Origin: Gammaproteobacteria bacterium
Lineage (GTDB): Bacteria > Pseudomonadota > Gammaproteobacteria > Steroidobacterales > Steroidobacteraceae
Assembly: GCA_021323735.1 (NCBI GenBank)
Contig: JAJPKM010000049.1
Location: forward strand, 1-56,293
Direction: 5' to 3'
DNA length: 56,293 nucleotides
In this document: positions 34,666-43,590 of the stretch, piece by piece
Numbering within the stretch: the stretch's first letter is position 1
Layout of the letters: each line of letters begins with the position of its first letter
Program-made: the position numbers and the translations under genes
Notes under the pieces: model-generated
What the model saw: the letters and a program-made list of their open reading frames with translations, nothing else
The model's database searches: none
What the model was told of the DNA's origin: nothing

Positions 34666-35783
34666 CCTTGCAAGAAGTCGGCATCATCGGTTGGCGCGGC
34701 ATGGTGGGTTCGGTGCTGCTCGATCGCATGCGGGAGGAGAAGGATTTCGATCTCATCGCCCCGACTTTTTTCAGCACCTCGCAGGCCGGCGCAGACGCGC
34801 CTCGAGTGGGCTCATCCACCTCCAAGGTGCGCGACGCCAACGACATCGCCGCGCTGGCCAAGATGTCCATGCTCATCAGCACGCAGGGCGGTGACTACAC
34901 GGAGGACATCCATCCGCGCCTGCGCGCCGCGGGCTGGAAGGGCTATTGGATCGATGCAGCATCCGCGCTGCGCATGCAGCACGATGCGGTGATCGTTCTC
35001 GATCCGGTGAATCTGGCCGTCATGCAGGACGCGCAACGGCGCGGCGTGAAGGACTATATCGGCGGCAACTGTACCGTGTCGCTCATGCTGATGGCGGTCG
35101 CGGGCCTGATGCAGGCCGGCCTGGTCGAGTGGATCACAGCCATGACCTACCAGTCGGCCTCCGGTGCAGGTGCGCAGAATATGCGCGAGCTGCTCGAACA
35201 GATGGGCGTGCTGCACGAGTCGGCCTCGGCGCTGTTGCAGAATCCGGCGTCCGGCATTCTGGAGATCGATCATGCCGTGAGCGACGCCCTATCGGGTGAG
35301 GAGTTTCCGCGCACCCACTTCGGGGTGCCGCTGGCCGCCAGCCTCATCCCCTGGATCGACAAGGATTTGGGCAACGGCCAGAGTCGCGAGGAATGGAAGG
35401 CCGGCGCCGAGGCCAATAAGATCCTCGGGCTCGAGGCGCATCCGATTCCCATCGAAGGGCTGTGCGTGCGGGTGGGGGCGATGCGCTGTCATTCGCAGGC
35501 CCTGACCATCAAGCTATCGCAGGATCTACCCATGCCTGAGATCGAAAAGCTGATCGGCGCCGGCAATCCTTGGGTGCGCATCGTGCCCAATAACAAGGAC
35601 GCGACCATTCGTGCATTGTCGCCCGCCGCCGTGAGCGGCAAATTGGAGGTGCCCATCGGGCGGCTGCGCAAACTCGCGATGGGCGGCGACTACCTGTCGG
35701 CTTTTACGGTGGGCGATCAGCTGCTGTGGGGTGCGGCGGAACCCTTGCGGCGTACGATGAGGTTTCTGCTCGAGCGTATGTAG
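34662..35783 (+). CDS. asd: Aspartate-semialdehyde dehydrogenase
   Basis: The 373-aa enzyme reduces aspartyl phosphate to aspartate semialdehyde, the branch point to lysine, threonine and methionine. The NADP-binding start VGIIGWRGMVGSVL, the catalytic Cys137 in GGNCTVSLM, YQSASGAGAQ and the late His in RVGAMRCHSQALTI are typical of the E. coli-type enzyme. It shares four bases with lysAC, so the kinase and the dehydrogenase are translated together. It converges on pgl. Confidence 0.96.
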   Translation: MTLQEVGIIGWRGMVGSVLLDRMREEKDFDLIAPTFFSTSQAGADAPRVGSSTSKVRDANDIAALAKMSMLISTQGGDYTEDIHPRLRAAGWKGYWIDAASALRMQHDAVIVLDPVNLAVMQDAQRRGVKDYIGGNCTVSLMLMAVAGLMQAGLVEWITAMTYQSASGAGAQNMRELLEQMGVLHESASALLQNPASGILEIDHAVSDALSGEEFPRTHFGVPLAASLIPWIDKDLGNGQSREEWKAGAEANKILGLEAHPIPIEGLCVRVGAMRCHSQALTIKLSQDLPMPEIEKLIGAGNPWVRIVPNNKDATIRALSPAAVSGKLEVPIGRLRKLAMGGDYLSAFTVGDQLLWGAAEPLRRTMRFLLERM

Positions 35784-35818
35784 CTCGTATCGAGTACTCG
35801 TATCGGGACTTCGTATCG
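35784..35818. repeat. Three copies of (C/T)TCGTATCG, 13-bp period
   Basis: CTCGTATCG occurs at 35784-35792 and 35797-35805, and TTCGTATCG at 35810-35818, filling the gap between the convergent asd and pgl genes. Slippage product or protein-binding site; nothing decides. Confidence 0.55.
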
Positions 35819-35832
35819 CGTTTTCGCCGCGT

Positions 35833-36540
35833 TCACGGCGACCACATCACCTCGACCGGTGTGCGCGTCTGGCGCAGCACCGCGCGCACCGGCATTTCCT
35901 GAGGAGGGCCAGGCGTGCAGGCGGCAAGATACGTGCGCCGCTTGGCATCGCCGTTGATCAGCAGGGTAATCCGGCGCGAATCGAGCAGGGCGCTCAAATT
36001 CAAACTCAAGCGTGGGCGCGGAGCAGCGGGGGCACGCATGCCCACGCAGCCCGCCGCGGCAGCGGGGTTGAGGGCGTTGGCAAGATTGGGCGAGCCGGGG
36101 AAAAGCGATGCGGTATGGCCGTCATCGCCCATGCCGAGCACCAGGGCATCGAAGGGCCGCGGCACGCGCGCAAAGGTTTCCCATGCCGATACGGCGCCCA
36201 TGTCCGGCGTCGGAGCGCCATTTTTCAGGCCCTGAAACCGCGCCGCGGCGGCCGGGCCCTTGAGCAGCACCTCGCGCACCAGCTTTTCGTTGCTGGCAGG
36301 GTCGGAAGGATCGACCCAGCGCTCATCGGCGAGCGCGACGCATACCGAACTCCAATCGAGTTCTTCGGCTCGCAGCAATTCGAACAGCCGGAGCGGCGAT
36401 TTCCCACCCGACACCACCAGGCTTGCAACTCTGCGTGCTGCAATGGCGCTCTTGAGGCTGGCGGCGATTTGATCCGCGAGTGCGCGCGACAGCGACTCGA
36501 GGCTATCGAAGGTCGTGGCAGGGGGTTCAGAGTTCATCAT
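35833..36540 (-). CDS. pgl: 6-phosphogluconolactonase
   Basis: The 235-aa enzyme (241 aa if the GTG at 36558 is used) hydrolyses 6-phosphogluconolactone. Family signatures are [36 protein letters not shown] and [19 protein letters not shown]. The start lies within the last codons of zwf, a 14-bp overlap (32 bp if GTG), as expected for a zwf-pgl operon. It provides the second step of the oxidative pentose-phosphate or Entner-Doudoroff route. Confidence 0.94.
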   Translation of the reverse strand: MMNSEPPATTFDSLESLSRALADQIAASLKSAIAARRVASLVVSGGKSPLRLFELLRAEELDWSSVCVALADERWVDPSDPASNEKLVREVLLKGPAAAARFQGLKNGAPTPDMGAVSAWETFARVPRPFDALVLGMGDDGHTASLFPGSPNLANALNPAAAAGCVGMRAPAAPRPRLSLNLSALLDSRRITLLINGDAKRRTYLAACTPGPPQEMPVRAVLRQTRTPVEVMWSP

Positions 36541-37987
36541 GCCAGGCGAATCCGTCACGGCTGAGCATGGCGCTGGAGGCCGCGGGTCCCCAGGTACCGG
36601 CGATATAAGTCTTCGGGCCTTCGTCGAACTGCTCCCAGGCGGCGCGAATCGGGTCGATCCAGGCCCAGGCGGCGTCGAGTTCGTCGCGGCGCATGAACAG
36701 CGTCAGATTTCCCTTCACCGTGTCCATCAGCAATCGCTCATAGGCGTCGAGGCTGCGGGTCTTGAACGACTCTCCCAGGTGCAGGGCGAGGCTCACGGGC
36801 TTCAAGCGCATGCCCTCGCCGGGATTCTTAGCCAGTATGGTCATGGTAATGCTTTCGTCGGGCTGCAGGCGGATCACCAATTCATTGGCGGTGTGATTGG
36901 TATTCGGCATCTCGAAGATCGGATACGGAACCTCGTCGAAGGTCACGACCAGTTCGGTGACCCGATCCTGCAACCGCTTGCCGGTGCGCAGGTATAACGG
37001 CACACCCGCCCAACGCCAGGTATCGATCTCCACTTTCAGTGCAACGAAGGTTTCAGTGGTGCTGTCCGGCGCAATATCGGCCTCATCCAGATATCCGGGC
37101 ACGGCAACTCCACGCGATGCGCCGGCCTTGTATTGGCCGCGTACGGACTTGGTCAGAACGTCGCGGTCGCGCAACGGCCGCAGCGCCCTCAAGACCTTCA
37201 GCTTCTCGTCGCGCACGGCATCCGGATCGCTGCTGGCGGGCGGCTCCATCGCCATGATGCATAGCAGCTGCAGCAGGTGGTTTTGCACCATGTCGCGCAG
37301 GGCGCCGGTCTTGTCGTAGAAATTACCGCGGCGTTCCACGCCGAGCTCTTCCGCCACGGTGATCTGAATGTGCTTGATCAAGCCGCGGCGCCACAGAGGC
37401 TCGAACAGCGCGTTCCCAAAGCGCAAGGCCATGAGATTCTGCACCGCTTCCTTGCCAAGATAGTGGTCGATTCGGTAAATCTGGCTCTCGGTAAATACCG
37501 CCCCGACTTGCTCATTGATGAGATCGGCCGATGCCGTGTCATGGCCCAGGGGTTTCTCCAAGACCACCCGTGACAGCGGCGTGACGACCCTTGATCTGGC
37601 CAGATTTTGGCAGATCACCGAAAAAAGATTGGACGCGGTGGAGAAAAAGAACACGCGTATGACCGCTTCCCGATCCTTCAGCGTGTCGGCAAGCGCCGCG
37701 TAGTCCTTTTCGGCGCCGGCATCGAGCCTCACATAGTCGAGCAAGCGGCTGAAACCCTCCCATTGCCGCGCATCGAACTCCTTGCCGACGAATTCACGGC
37801 AGGCCGCTTCCGCCTGCGCCGTATAGGTGCTGCGGCTCAATGCCGATCGGGCAATGCCGAAGATGCGCGATTCCGCGGATACCTGTCCCGCCGCGTAGCG
37901 CCGATACAGCGCCGGCAACAATTTGCGCGTCACGAGATCTCCCGTGCCGCCGAACAGCAACATGTCGAAATGCGGAAGGAATGTCAT
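36527..37987 (-). CDS. zwf: Glucose-6-phosphate 1-dehydrogenase
   Basis: The 486-aa enzyme oxidises glucose-6-P with NADP. The nucleotide-binding [19 protein letters not shown] at the N-terminus, the active-site [14 protein letters not shown] and [10 protein letters not shown]-like C-terminal strand ([14 protein letters not shown]) are all present. Length is normal. It starts an operon with pgl and is divergent from a MATE exporter gene whose real start is about 100 bp away. Confidence 0.96.
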   Translation of the reverse strand: MTFLPHFDMLLFGGTGDLVTRKLLPALYRRYAAGQVSAESRIFGIARSALSRSTYTAQAEAACREFVGKEFDARQWEGFSRLLDYVRLDAGAEKDYAALADTLKDREAVIRVFFFSTASNLFSVICQNLARSRVVTPLSRVVLEKPLGHDTASADLINEQVGAVFTESQIYRIDHYLGKEAVQNLMALRFGNALFEPLWRRGLIKHIQITVAEELGVERRGNFYDKTGALRDMVQNHLLQLLCIMAMEPPASSDPDAVRDEKLKVLRALRPLRDRDVLTKSVRGQYKAGASRGVAVPGYLDEADIAPDSTTETFVALKVEIDTWRWAGVPLYLRTGKRLQDRVTELVVTFDEVPYPIFEMPNTNHTANELVIRLQPDESITMTILAKNPGEGMRLKPVSLALHLGESFKTRSLDAYERLLMDTVKGNLTLFMRRDELDAAWAWIDPIRAAWEQFDEGPKTYIAGTWGPAASSAMLSRDGFAWHDEL

Positions 37988-38085
37988 CGGTGCAGCGTAG
38001 CATTTGCCGCGCGGAATACCCAGACAGGTTCCGGGTAAGTCTCCATGCTATGGCACAATGGCGAATCAATCAGAGGTGGCATCCG

Positions 38086-39444
38086 GTGAAGGATCTGACC
38101 GACAGTTCGATCGCCAAGAATATCCTGCAGATGGCCATGCCGATTGCCGCCGGCATGTTCTTTCAGACCCTGTACTTTCTGATCGACCTGTACTTCGTGG
38201 CGGGATTGGGCGATGACGCGCTCGCGGGCGTCAGCGCCGCCGGCAATGTCATGTTCATCGTCTTCGCGGCAACGCAGGTCCTCGGCGTCGGCACCGTGAC
38301 GCTGATTTCGCACGCGGCGGGCCGCAAGGATCAGGCCGATGCCACGCTGGTGTTCAATCAGAGCCTGGCGCTTGCCGGCAGCCTGACGGTCATCACCTTG
38401 GTGCTGGGGTTCTTCGCTGGACCCGGTTATGTGAGCACCTTGGGCTCGAGTCCTGCAACCGTGGCGGCTGGGATACAGTACCTGCATTGGTTCTTGCCAA
38501 GCCTCGCGCTGCAGTTCGCCATGGTGGTGATGGGCTCCGCGCTGCGCGGTACGGGAATCGTTCAACCCACCATGGTGGTACAGGTCTTGACGGTGGTCTT
38601 AAATGCCATCCTCGCGCCCGTGCTGATCGCCGGGTGGGGAACGGGGCATCCCATGGGAGTTGCCGGGGCGGGGTTCGCGAGCTCGATTTCCCTGGCGGCG
38701 GGCGTCATCCTGCTGGCGCTTTATTTTCATCGCCTGGAGAAGTACGTCGGCTTCGTTCCCGCGCAGTGGCGTCCGCAGCTCGATGTCTGGCGCCGGCTGC
38801 TGCGCATCGGCTTGCCCGCCGGCGGCGAGTTTTTTCTCATGTTCGTGTTGATGGCGGTGCTCTACTGGGTTTTGCGCCGCTTTGGCCCGGACGCTCAGGC
38901 CGGTTTCGGCATCGGCATGCGCATCATGCAGAGCATGTTCTTGCCCGCGATGGCGGTGGCATTTGCGGCCGCGCCCATCGTCGGGCAAAACTTCGCCGCC
39001 GGTAAATTCCTGCGCGTGCGCGAAACGTTTTTGTTGGCGACTCTGATCGGCAGTTGCATCATGGTGTTCCTGACGCTGTTTTGCCAATGGGGATCGGCGT
39101 GGGTGGTCCGCGGATTCACCAAGGACGCCATGGCGTTGGCCGTCGGTACCCAGTATCTGCGGATCATTTCCTGGAACTTTCTGGCCTCGGGGTTCGTGTT
39201 CACTTGCTCGGCCGTCTTCCAGGGGCTGGGCAACACGGTGCCCGCGGTCTTGAGTTCCGCAAGCCGGCTCTTGAGCTTCGTATTGCCGGTGTTGTGGATG
39301 TCAGCGCAGCCGAATTTCGCATTGATACACGTGTGGTATCTGTCCGTCGCCAGTGTCGCGCTGCAGGCCGTCTTCAGCCTCTGGCTGGTGCGCAGAGAAT
39401 TCAGGCAGCGCCTGCCCGCCACGGCGGAATCCGTAGCCGCCTAA
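38086..39444 (+). CDS. MATE family efflux transporter
   Basis: The 452-aa membrane protein has twelve predicted hydrophobic segments in two homologous halves, with MAMPIAAGMFFQTLYFLIDLYFV in segment one and IGLPAGGEFFLMFVLMAVLYWVL starting the second half. MATE proteins export organic cations or drugs using Na+ or H+ gradients. I favour GTG 38086 (KDLTDSSIAKNIL), because the family begins there and GAGGTGG lies 5-6 bases upstream. ATG 38050 would add 12 residues. Confidence 0.9.
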   Translation: MKDLTDSSIAKNILQMAMPIAAGMFFQTLYFLIDLYFVAGLGDDALAGVSAAGNVMFIVFAATQVLGVGTVTLISHAAGRKDQADATLVFNQSLALAGSLTVITLVLGFFAGPGYVSTLGSSPATVAAGIQYLHWFLPSLALQFAMVVMGSALRGTGIVQPTMVVQVLTVVLNAILAPVLIAGWGTGHPMGVAGAGFASSISLAAGVILLALYFHRLEKYVGFVPAQWRPQLDVWRRLLRIGLPAGGEFFLMFVLMAVLYWVLRRFGPDAQAGFGIGMRIMQSMFLPAMAVAFAAAPIVGQNFAAGKFLRVRETFLLATLIGSCIMVFLTLFCQWGSAWVVRGFTKDAMALAVGTQYLRIISWNFLASGFVFTCSAVFQGLGNTVPAVLSSASRLLSFVLPVLWMSAQPNFALIHVWYLSVASVALQAVFSLWLVRREFRQRLPATAESVAA

Positions 39445-39512
39445 CCTGCATTGCGCATGAACAATCACATAGTCGCCGACGGCGGCCTCCTTGATGAGCT
39501 ACCCGTCGTTCA

Positions 39513-39547
39513 GGAATAAGGAATAAGGGCTAAGGGCTAAGGGCTAA
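39513..39547 (+). repeat. Heptamer tandem repeat: 2 x GGAATAA then 3 x GGGCTAA
   Basis: Five 7-bp units in perfect register (39513, 39520, 39527, 39534, 39541) end just before GGGGCTACCCGCATG. The last unit supplies part of the AAGGGG ribosome-binding site of the gene at 39560. Copy number could change by slippage. Confidence 0.8.
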
Positions 39548-39559
39548 GGGGCTACCCGC

Positions 39560-39805
39560 ATGACGCTGAAGACCTTCGTGGCAATTTCCGGGTGGGTGGC
39601 CGCCGTGCTCATTCTCGGCGCCTATAGCTTGTTGTCGTTCGGCAAGATCCAACCGCGCTCTTCGCTGTATCAGGCCATGAACATCGTCGGAGCGGCCGGA
39701 TTCATCATCAACTGCGCCTACAACGGTGCGTGGCCTTCTGTGGCGCTCAATGTGGTATGGATGGGAATCGGCTTTTATGCGCTGCGGCGGAACTATAAAA
39801 CGTAA
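39560..39805 (+). CDS. Small membrane protein, CBU_0592-like
   Basis: The 81-aa product has three hydrophobic stretches (VAISGWVAAVLILGAYSLLSF, NIVGAAGFIINCAYN, WPSVALNVVWMGIGFYAL). The order and the YQAMNIVGAAG motif recall the CBU_0592-like family of small integral membrane proteins, which has no known function. AAGGGG from the upstream heptamer repeat lies 8 bases before the ATG. Its 3' end is 4 bp from the next gene's end, convergently. Confidence 0.75.
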   Translation: MTLKTFVAISGWVAAVLILGAYSLLSFGKIQPRSSLYQAMNIVGAAGFIINCAYNGAWPSVALNVVWMGIGFYALRRNYKT

Positions 39806-39809
39806 CGTC

Positions 39810-40196
39810 TCAAAATATGACGTACAACGGCGAAATCAGGCTTAGCAGGAGAAGCGCAGCGAAGCACACCGCTGCCGCGGGATACAGAATCGCATAACCG
39901 GCCCAACTGGCGCTGGATGTGAGGACAGTCCTCGTAGGCCAGAATCCCGGCACGGGTCCCCAGCGATAGATGCATCGCAGGATGGGAATCATCATCACGG
40001 CGACGAAGATCTCGAGGCCGTAGCGGAATTGCAGCGCGCATAGCGCGGCGAGAAGCTCGATGCCGAGGGAATCGACGAATAGCATCAGCACGCGCAGTTC
40101 GGGATTGAACGTGAACAGCAGCGCAACGGCGAGCAGGGCGCCGGCGAGCAGTCTGATGTCGACTCTTGAAGTGAAACGGAGATGAGAGATTTGCAT
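39810..40196 (-). CDS. Hypothetical four-helix membrane protein
   Basis: The 128-aa product has about four hydrophobic segments: LLAGALLAVALLFTF, a long LMLFVDSLGIELLAALCAL, GLEIFVAVMMIPILRCIY and a C-terminal AVCFAALLLLSLISPLYVIF. I do not recognise the family. It faces the small CBU_0592-like gene with only 4 bp between the stops. The coding call rests on the open frame, membrane pattern and fit between neighbours. Confidence 0.55.
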   Translation of the reverse strand: MQISHLRFTSRVDIRLLAGALLAVALLFTFNPELRVLMLFVDSLGIELLAALCALQFRYGLEIFVAVMMIPILRCIYRWGPVPGFWPTRTVLTSSASWAGYAILYPAAAVCFAALLLLSLISPLYVIF

Positions 40197-40238
40197 TACC
40201 GAGATTTTCCCTGGCCTTCGTGCCTTAACCGGCGATCC

Positions 40239-40529
40239 TTATGCGACTCTTTTCGTCTTTGCGGCGAGCGTCGAAATCCCTGAGGCTCGAATGCGCTGAT
40301 ACATCGCGTCGGGCGCCAAGTCGATGCCGCCTGGCCATGTTAACGCGCCATGCTCCAGGTAGACCTTCGAAAAGATCTTCTCATCACATAATGGGTCGAA
40401 TCCGTCACCGAGTGGCCCTTGCGATAAACGAGGAGCAAGGTCCGCGATTCCAGAGGTCCCGTCGGCAAAGCCAACCTCTACCCGATAGTTTGACAGCGCT
40501 TTGAAGCGAATAATGGACCAAACTGCCAT
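40239..40529 (-). CDS. DUF2442 domain protein
   Basis: From ATG 40529 the product is 96 aa. The central VEVGFADGTSGIADLAPRLSQGPLGDGFDPL and HGALTWPGGIDLAPDAMYQRI follow the DUF2442 pattern. These small proteins are commonly encoded beside DUF4160 genes; a toxin-antitoxin-like role has been suggested but is not proven. It starts five bases after the DUF4160 stop, so the two are cotranscribed. Confidence 0.82.
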   Translation of the reverse strand: MAVWSIIRFKALSNYRVEVGFADGTSGIADLAPRLSQGPLGDGFDPLCDEKIFSKVYLEHGALTWPGGIDLAPDAMYQRIRASGISTLAAKTKRVA

Positions 40530-40534
40530 AACAC

Positions 40535-40795
40535 CTACTCCAACGGTTCGATGGGAACTGTCGGAGCCGGTACTTGGCATCGTTCCCAATTCTTCATGAG
40601 CTCATCCTTATGAAGCGAGGCCCATTCTACGACAAGCGCGTGAGCGCGACGAGGTAAAGACCCGTTTAAAACGTCAAGCGTTGTTATGTTGTATTGTGCC
40701 TCATGCTCAGCATAAAGCGCATGAAAGTGCGGCGGGGAATGATCATCCCAGTACATTCGAATGAGGATTCCGAAGAACTCGCTGATCGTCGGCAT
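40535..40795 (-). CDS. DUF4160 domain protein
   Basis: The 86-aa product opens with PTISEFFGILIRMYWDDHSPPHFHALYAEHEA, the family hallmark, including the DDHSPPHFHA motif whose His residues could bind metal. It forms a pair with the DUF2442 gene downstream. The pair lies 32 bp beyond the end of hisIE on the same strand side, but it is an accessory module rather than part of histidine synthesis. Confidence 0.85.
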   Translation of the reverse strand: MPTISEFFGILIRMYWDDHSPPHFHALYAEHEAQYNITTLDVLNGSLPRRAHALVVEWASLHKDELMKNWERCQVPAPTVPIEPLE

Positions 40796-40827
40796 ACGGC
40801 CATTTTAGGCTCCAACGACACGATAAA

Positions 40828-41451
40828 CTAGAGCAAAACCCTGTGGCGGGATTGCAGTTCCGCGACAACTTGCGCCAGCGATAGGCCCTTGGCCTTCAGC
40901 AGCAGTACGGTGTGGAACAGCAGATCAGCCGCTTCGCCGATGACTTCGCGGTCCGATTGGGCCACGGCAGCCAGCGCCAGTTCCAGGCCTTCCTCGCCGA
41001 CCTTCTGTGCGATGCGCGTCATTCCTGAGTCGAGGAGTTTTGCGGTGTAGCTGCCTTCGCGGCGGGCGTCGATGCGCTGTGCGACGATGCGCTCGAGATT
41101 CCCTAGGAAGGCTAGATCCTCGGCGAGGGAGCGCGGTGCATCAGTGCCCCAGCAAGTGGCGGTACCTAAGTGGCAGGCGGGTCCGGTGGGTTCAACCAGG
41201 ACGAGCAGGGTGTCCTGATCGCAGTCGACGGCAATACGGCGAACTTCCAGAAAGTGACCGGAGCTCTCGCCCTTGGTCCACAGACGGCCCTTGCTGCGGC
41301 TCCAAAACGTGACGCGGCCGGTGCTCTGCGTTGCCGCCAGCGCCTCGCGGTTCATATAACCCATCATCAACACCGCACCGGAGTTCACATCCTGAATGAT
41401 GGCCGGGATCAGTCCCTGCATTTTTTCCCAATCGACGGCTGGCAGTGTCAA
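40828..41451 (-). CDS. hisIE: Phosphoribosyl-AMP cyclohydrolase / phosphoribosyl-ATP diphosphatase
   Basis: The 207-aa fusion carries steps two and three of histidine synthesis. The N-terminal cyclohydrolase half has [29 protein letters not shown], the metal CDQDTLL and [10 protein letters not shown]. The C-terminal pyrophosphohydrolase half has [14 protein letters not shown] and [13 protein letters not shown]. The frame opens at a TTG that shares TTGA with the hisF stop; ATG 41421 is an alternative but would cut the domain. It is the last gene of the his operon. Confidence 0.95.
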   Translation of the reverse strand: MTLPAVDWEKMQGLIPAIIQDVNSGAVLMMGYMNREALAATQSTGRVTFWSRSKGRLWTKGESSGHFLEVRRIAVDCDQDTLLVLVEPTGPACHLGTATCWGTDAPRSLAEDLAFLGNLERIVAQRIDARREGSYTAKLLDSGMTRIAQKVGEEGLELALAAVAQSDREVIGEAADLLFHTVLLLKAKGLSLAQVVAELQSRHRVLL

Positions 41452-42215
41452 GGTCGCACCTCGATTCCCAACACGCGCAACTCGCGCCTAAGGTCCGGAA
41501 TGGTAATTTCGCCGGAGTGAAAGACGCCGGCGGCGAGGGCGGCATCGACCTGCGCCGATTGAAAGACCTCGGCAAAGTGCTGGAATGCGCCCGCGCCTCC
41601 GGAGGCTACCAGGGGTACCTGGCAGATCGCACGCACGGCCCGCAATTGCACGATGTCATACCCGGCGCGGACGCCATCGCTCGCCATGCAGTTGAGCACG
41701 ATTTCCCCGGCGCCGCGCGCCTGTACTTCGCGGACCCACTCCAGGGTACTTCGCGCCGTGTTGCGGGTGCGCCGGACGTCGCCGGTGAATTGCTGCACGA
41801 GGTATGTGTCGCCGATGTTTTGGCTGTCGATGCCGACCACCACGCATTGGCTGCCGAATCTGCGGCTCAAGTCGTCGATGAGGCTCGGGTTCTCGAGCGC
41901 GGGTGAATTCACCGATATCTTCTCGGCGCCGGCCGCGAGCACTTCTTCGGCCTCGGCGATGGAGCGAATGCCGCCCGCGACGCAGAAGGGAATATCTAAG
42001 GTGCGTGCCACGCGCGACACCCAGGTGCGGTCCACGCTGCGCCCTTCGGGGCTCGCGGAAATGTCGTAAAACACCAGTTCGTCGGCGCCATCATCCCGAT
42101 AGCGGGCGGCCAGATCCAAAATGTCGCCTACGACGCGGTGGTCACGAAATCGGACGCCCTTCACGACCTGTCCGTCGCGCACATCGAGGCAAGGTATCAG
42201 GCGTTTGGCAAGAAT
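41448..42215 (-). CDS. hisF: Imidazole glycerol phosphate synthase, cyclase subunit; probable ATT start
   Basis: HisF uses ammonia from HisH to make IGP and AICAR. The first ordinary start, GTG at 42182, would begin at VRDGQVVKG and lose the first beta-strand and the essential acid Asp11. Reading upstream in frame gives [10 protein letters not shown], the invariant family N-terminus. The codon where the family Met sits is ATT at 42215-42213, with GAGGA (42229-42225) nine bases before it. With that start, Asp11 and Lys19 fall on family numbering and the length is 255 aa, normal for HisF. It then overlaps hisA by 19 bp. CTG 42200 is a weaker alternative. Confidence 0.85.
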   Translation of the reverse strand: MLAKRLIPCLDVRDGQVVKGVRFRDHRVVGDILDLAARYRDDGADELVFYDISASPEGRSVDRTWVSRVARTLDIPFCVAGGIRSIAEAEEVLAAGAEKISVNSPALENPSLIDDLSRRFGSQCVVVGIDSQNIGDTYLVQQFTGDVRRTRNTARSTLEWVREVQARGAGEIVLNCMASDGVRAGYDIVQLRAVRAICQVPLVASGGAGAFQHFAEVFQSAQVDAALAAGVFHSGEITIPDLRRELRVLGIEVRP

Positions 42216-42937
42216 GGCTGCAATTCCTCGAATGGAATCAGGTTTTCCAGCAGCGCCTTGCCGCTGATGGCCGCGGCGGCGCCGAGCTGTGCCAGGGCAT
42301 GCAGATCCTTAGCATGGCGAATGCCTCCCGACGCCTGCCACTGTATTTGCGGATGGCGGCGCACCGCTTCGTCGTAGAGGGAGAGATTCGGTCCGGTCAA
42401 GGCGCCGTCGCGCCCGACGTCGGTGCAGAGCACGTACTTGAGGTCAGAGTCCGCGTACTTCTCGATGGCGCTCCAAAGAGAAAGTGCGGACTGACGCTGC
42501 CATCCGTGGGTCATCACTCGCGGTACGCCGCTATCGTCGATCGATACGTCGAAAGCCAGGGTGATGCGGTCGGGTCCGAAGTGCGTAAGCCATGCCTGAA
42601 CTTGTTCGACCTGAGTGAGGGCCGCGCTGCCCACCACGACTCGCTGTACGCCGGCATCCAGCATCTGAGCGAGCGCCGCGGTATTGCGCAGGCCGCCGCC
42701 CACCTGCAGCTTGAGCGTTTTCTGCGCGGCCAATTGCAGGATCATGGAGCGATTGTCCGGCAGGCCTCCGCGAGCGCCGTCGAGATCCACGACATGCAGC
42801 CAGTCCGCGCCCAAATCTCGATACCTCGCCAGCAGCGCCTGCGCATCGATGGGATAGCGCGTCTCGGCGTCGAAGTCCCCATGCAGCAGGCGCACGCAGT
42901 GTCCGTTTTTCAGATCGATGGCGGGAATGAGTTGCAT
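42197..42937 (-). CDS. hisA: ProFAR isomerase
   Basis: The 246-aa (beta/alpha)8 enzyme isomerises N'-ProFAR to PRFAR, step four of histidine synthesis. It begins [16 protein letters not shown] with the general base Asp8, has QVGGGLRN and VVVGSAAL phosphate-binding loops, and [15 protein letters not shown] with the catalytic Asp in the second half. It follows hisH after 53 bp, the only sizeable gap within the operon, and overlaps hisF. Confidence 0.95.
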   Translation of the reverse strand: MQLIPAIDLKNGHCVRLLHGDFDAETRYPIDAQALLARYRDLGADWLHVVDLDGARGGLPDNRSMILQLAAQKTLKLQVGGGLRNTAALAQMLDAGVQRVVVGSAALTQVEQVQAWLTHFGPDRITLAFDVSIDDSGVPRVMTHGWQRQSALSLWSAIEKYADSDLKYVLCTDVGRDGALTGPNLSLYDEAVRRHPQIQWQASGGIRHAKDLHALAQLGAAAAISGKALLENLIPFEELQPFLPNA

Positions 42938-42990
42938 GCGGCGTCCGCCGTTCCTACGTATATAGACCTACCGTTCATGACTGCCTGAAG

Positions 42991-43590
42991 CTACAGCTGA
43001 AGGAAATTTCGCAGCAGGCGGGCGCCCACCTTGGCGGAGCGTTCCGGGTGAAATTGCACACCGTAGAAGTTGCCCTGCTGCACGCAGGCACTGAAGGGCT
43101 CGCCATAGCGGCTGCTCGCGATGGTCGCCGCGCCGGTGGAGAGCGCATAGCTGTGCACGAAGTAGGCATAGTCGCCCGGAGATATGTCTTCGAGCAGCGC
43201 GCTGGGCCGGTCGATGCTCAAGGTATTCCATCCCATGTGCGGCACGGGGAGGCCGGCTGCCGCGGCGAAGCGGGTGGCGAGTCCCGGGATGATGCCCAGA
43301 CAATTTGCGGGACCCTCCTCGGAGGCCTCGAACAGCAGTTGCATCCCGAGGCAAATGCCGAGCACAGGCTGCTTCAGTGCCGGTAGCAGGGTATCCAAGT
43401 TCCTCTGGCATAAACGCGACATGGCATCCGCGGCCGCGCCCACACCGGGCAGAATGACGTGGCTGGCGTTGCGAATCCGTTCTGGGTCCGCCGATACCTG
43501 CGAATTTGCGCCGAGCCGCTCCAGGGCAAACTGCAGCGACGCGATGTTCGCGCCGCCGCCGGCGATGATCACCACGTCGCCGGCACTCAT
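42991..43590 (-). CDS. hisH: Imidazole glycerol phosphate synthase, glutamine amidotransferase subunit
   Basis: The 199-aa class-I amidotransferase supplies ammonia to HisF. The catalytic triad is visible: Cys80 in GICLGMQLL, His181 and Glu183 in VQFHPERS. The N-terminal VVIIAGGGANIASLQFALERLG and LPGVGAAADAM match the family. It shares four bases (ATGA) with the end of hisB. Confidence 0.96.
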   Translation of the reverse strand: MSAGDVVIIAGGGANIASLQFALERLGANSQVSADPERIRNASHVILPGVGAAADAMSRLCQRNLDTLLPALKQPVLGICLGMQLLFEASEEGPANCLGIIPGLATRFAAAAGLPVPHMGWNTLSIDRPSALLEDISPGDYAYFVHSYALSTGAATIASSRYGEPFSACVQQGNFYGVQFHPERSAKVGARLLRNFLQL

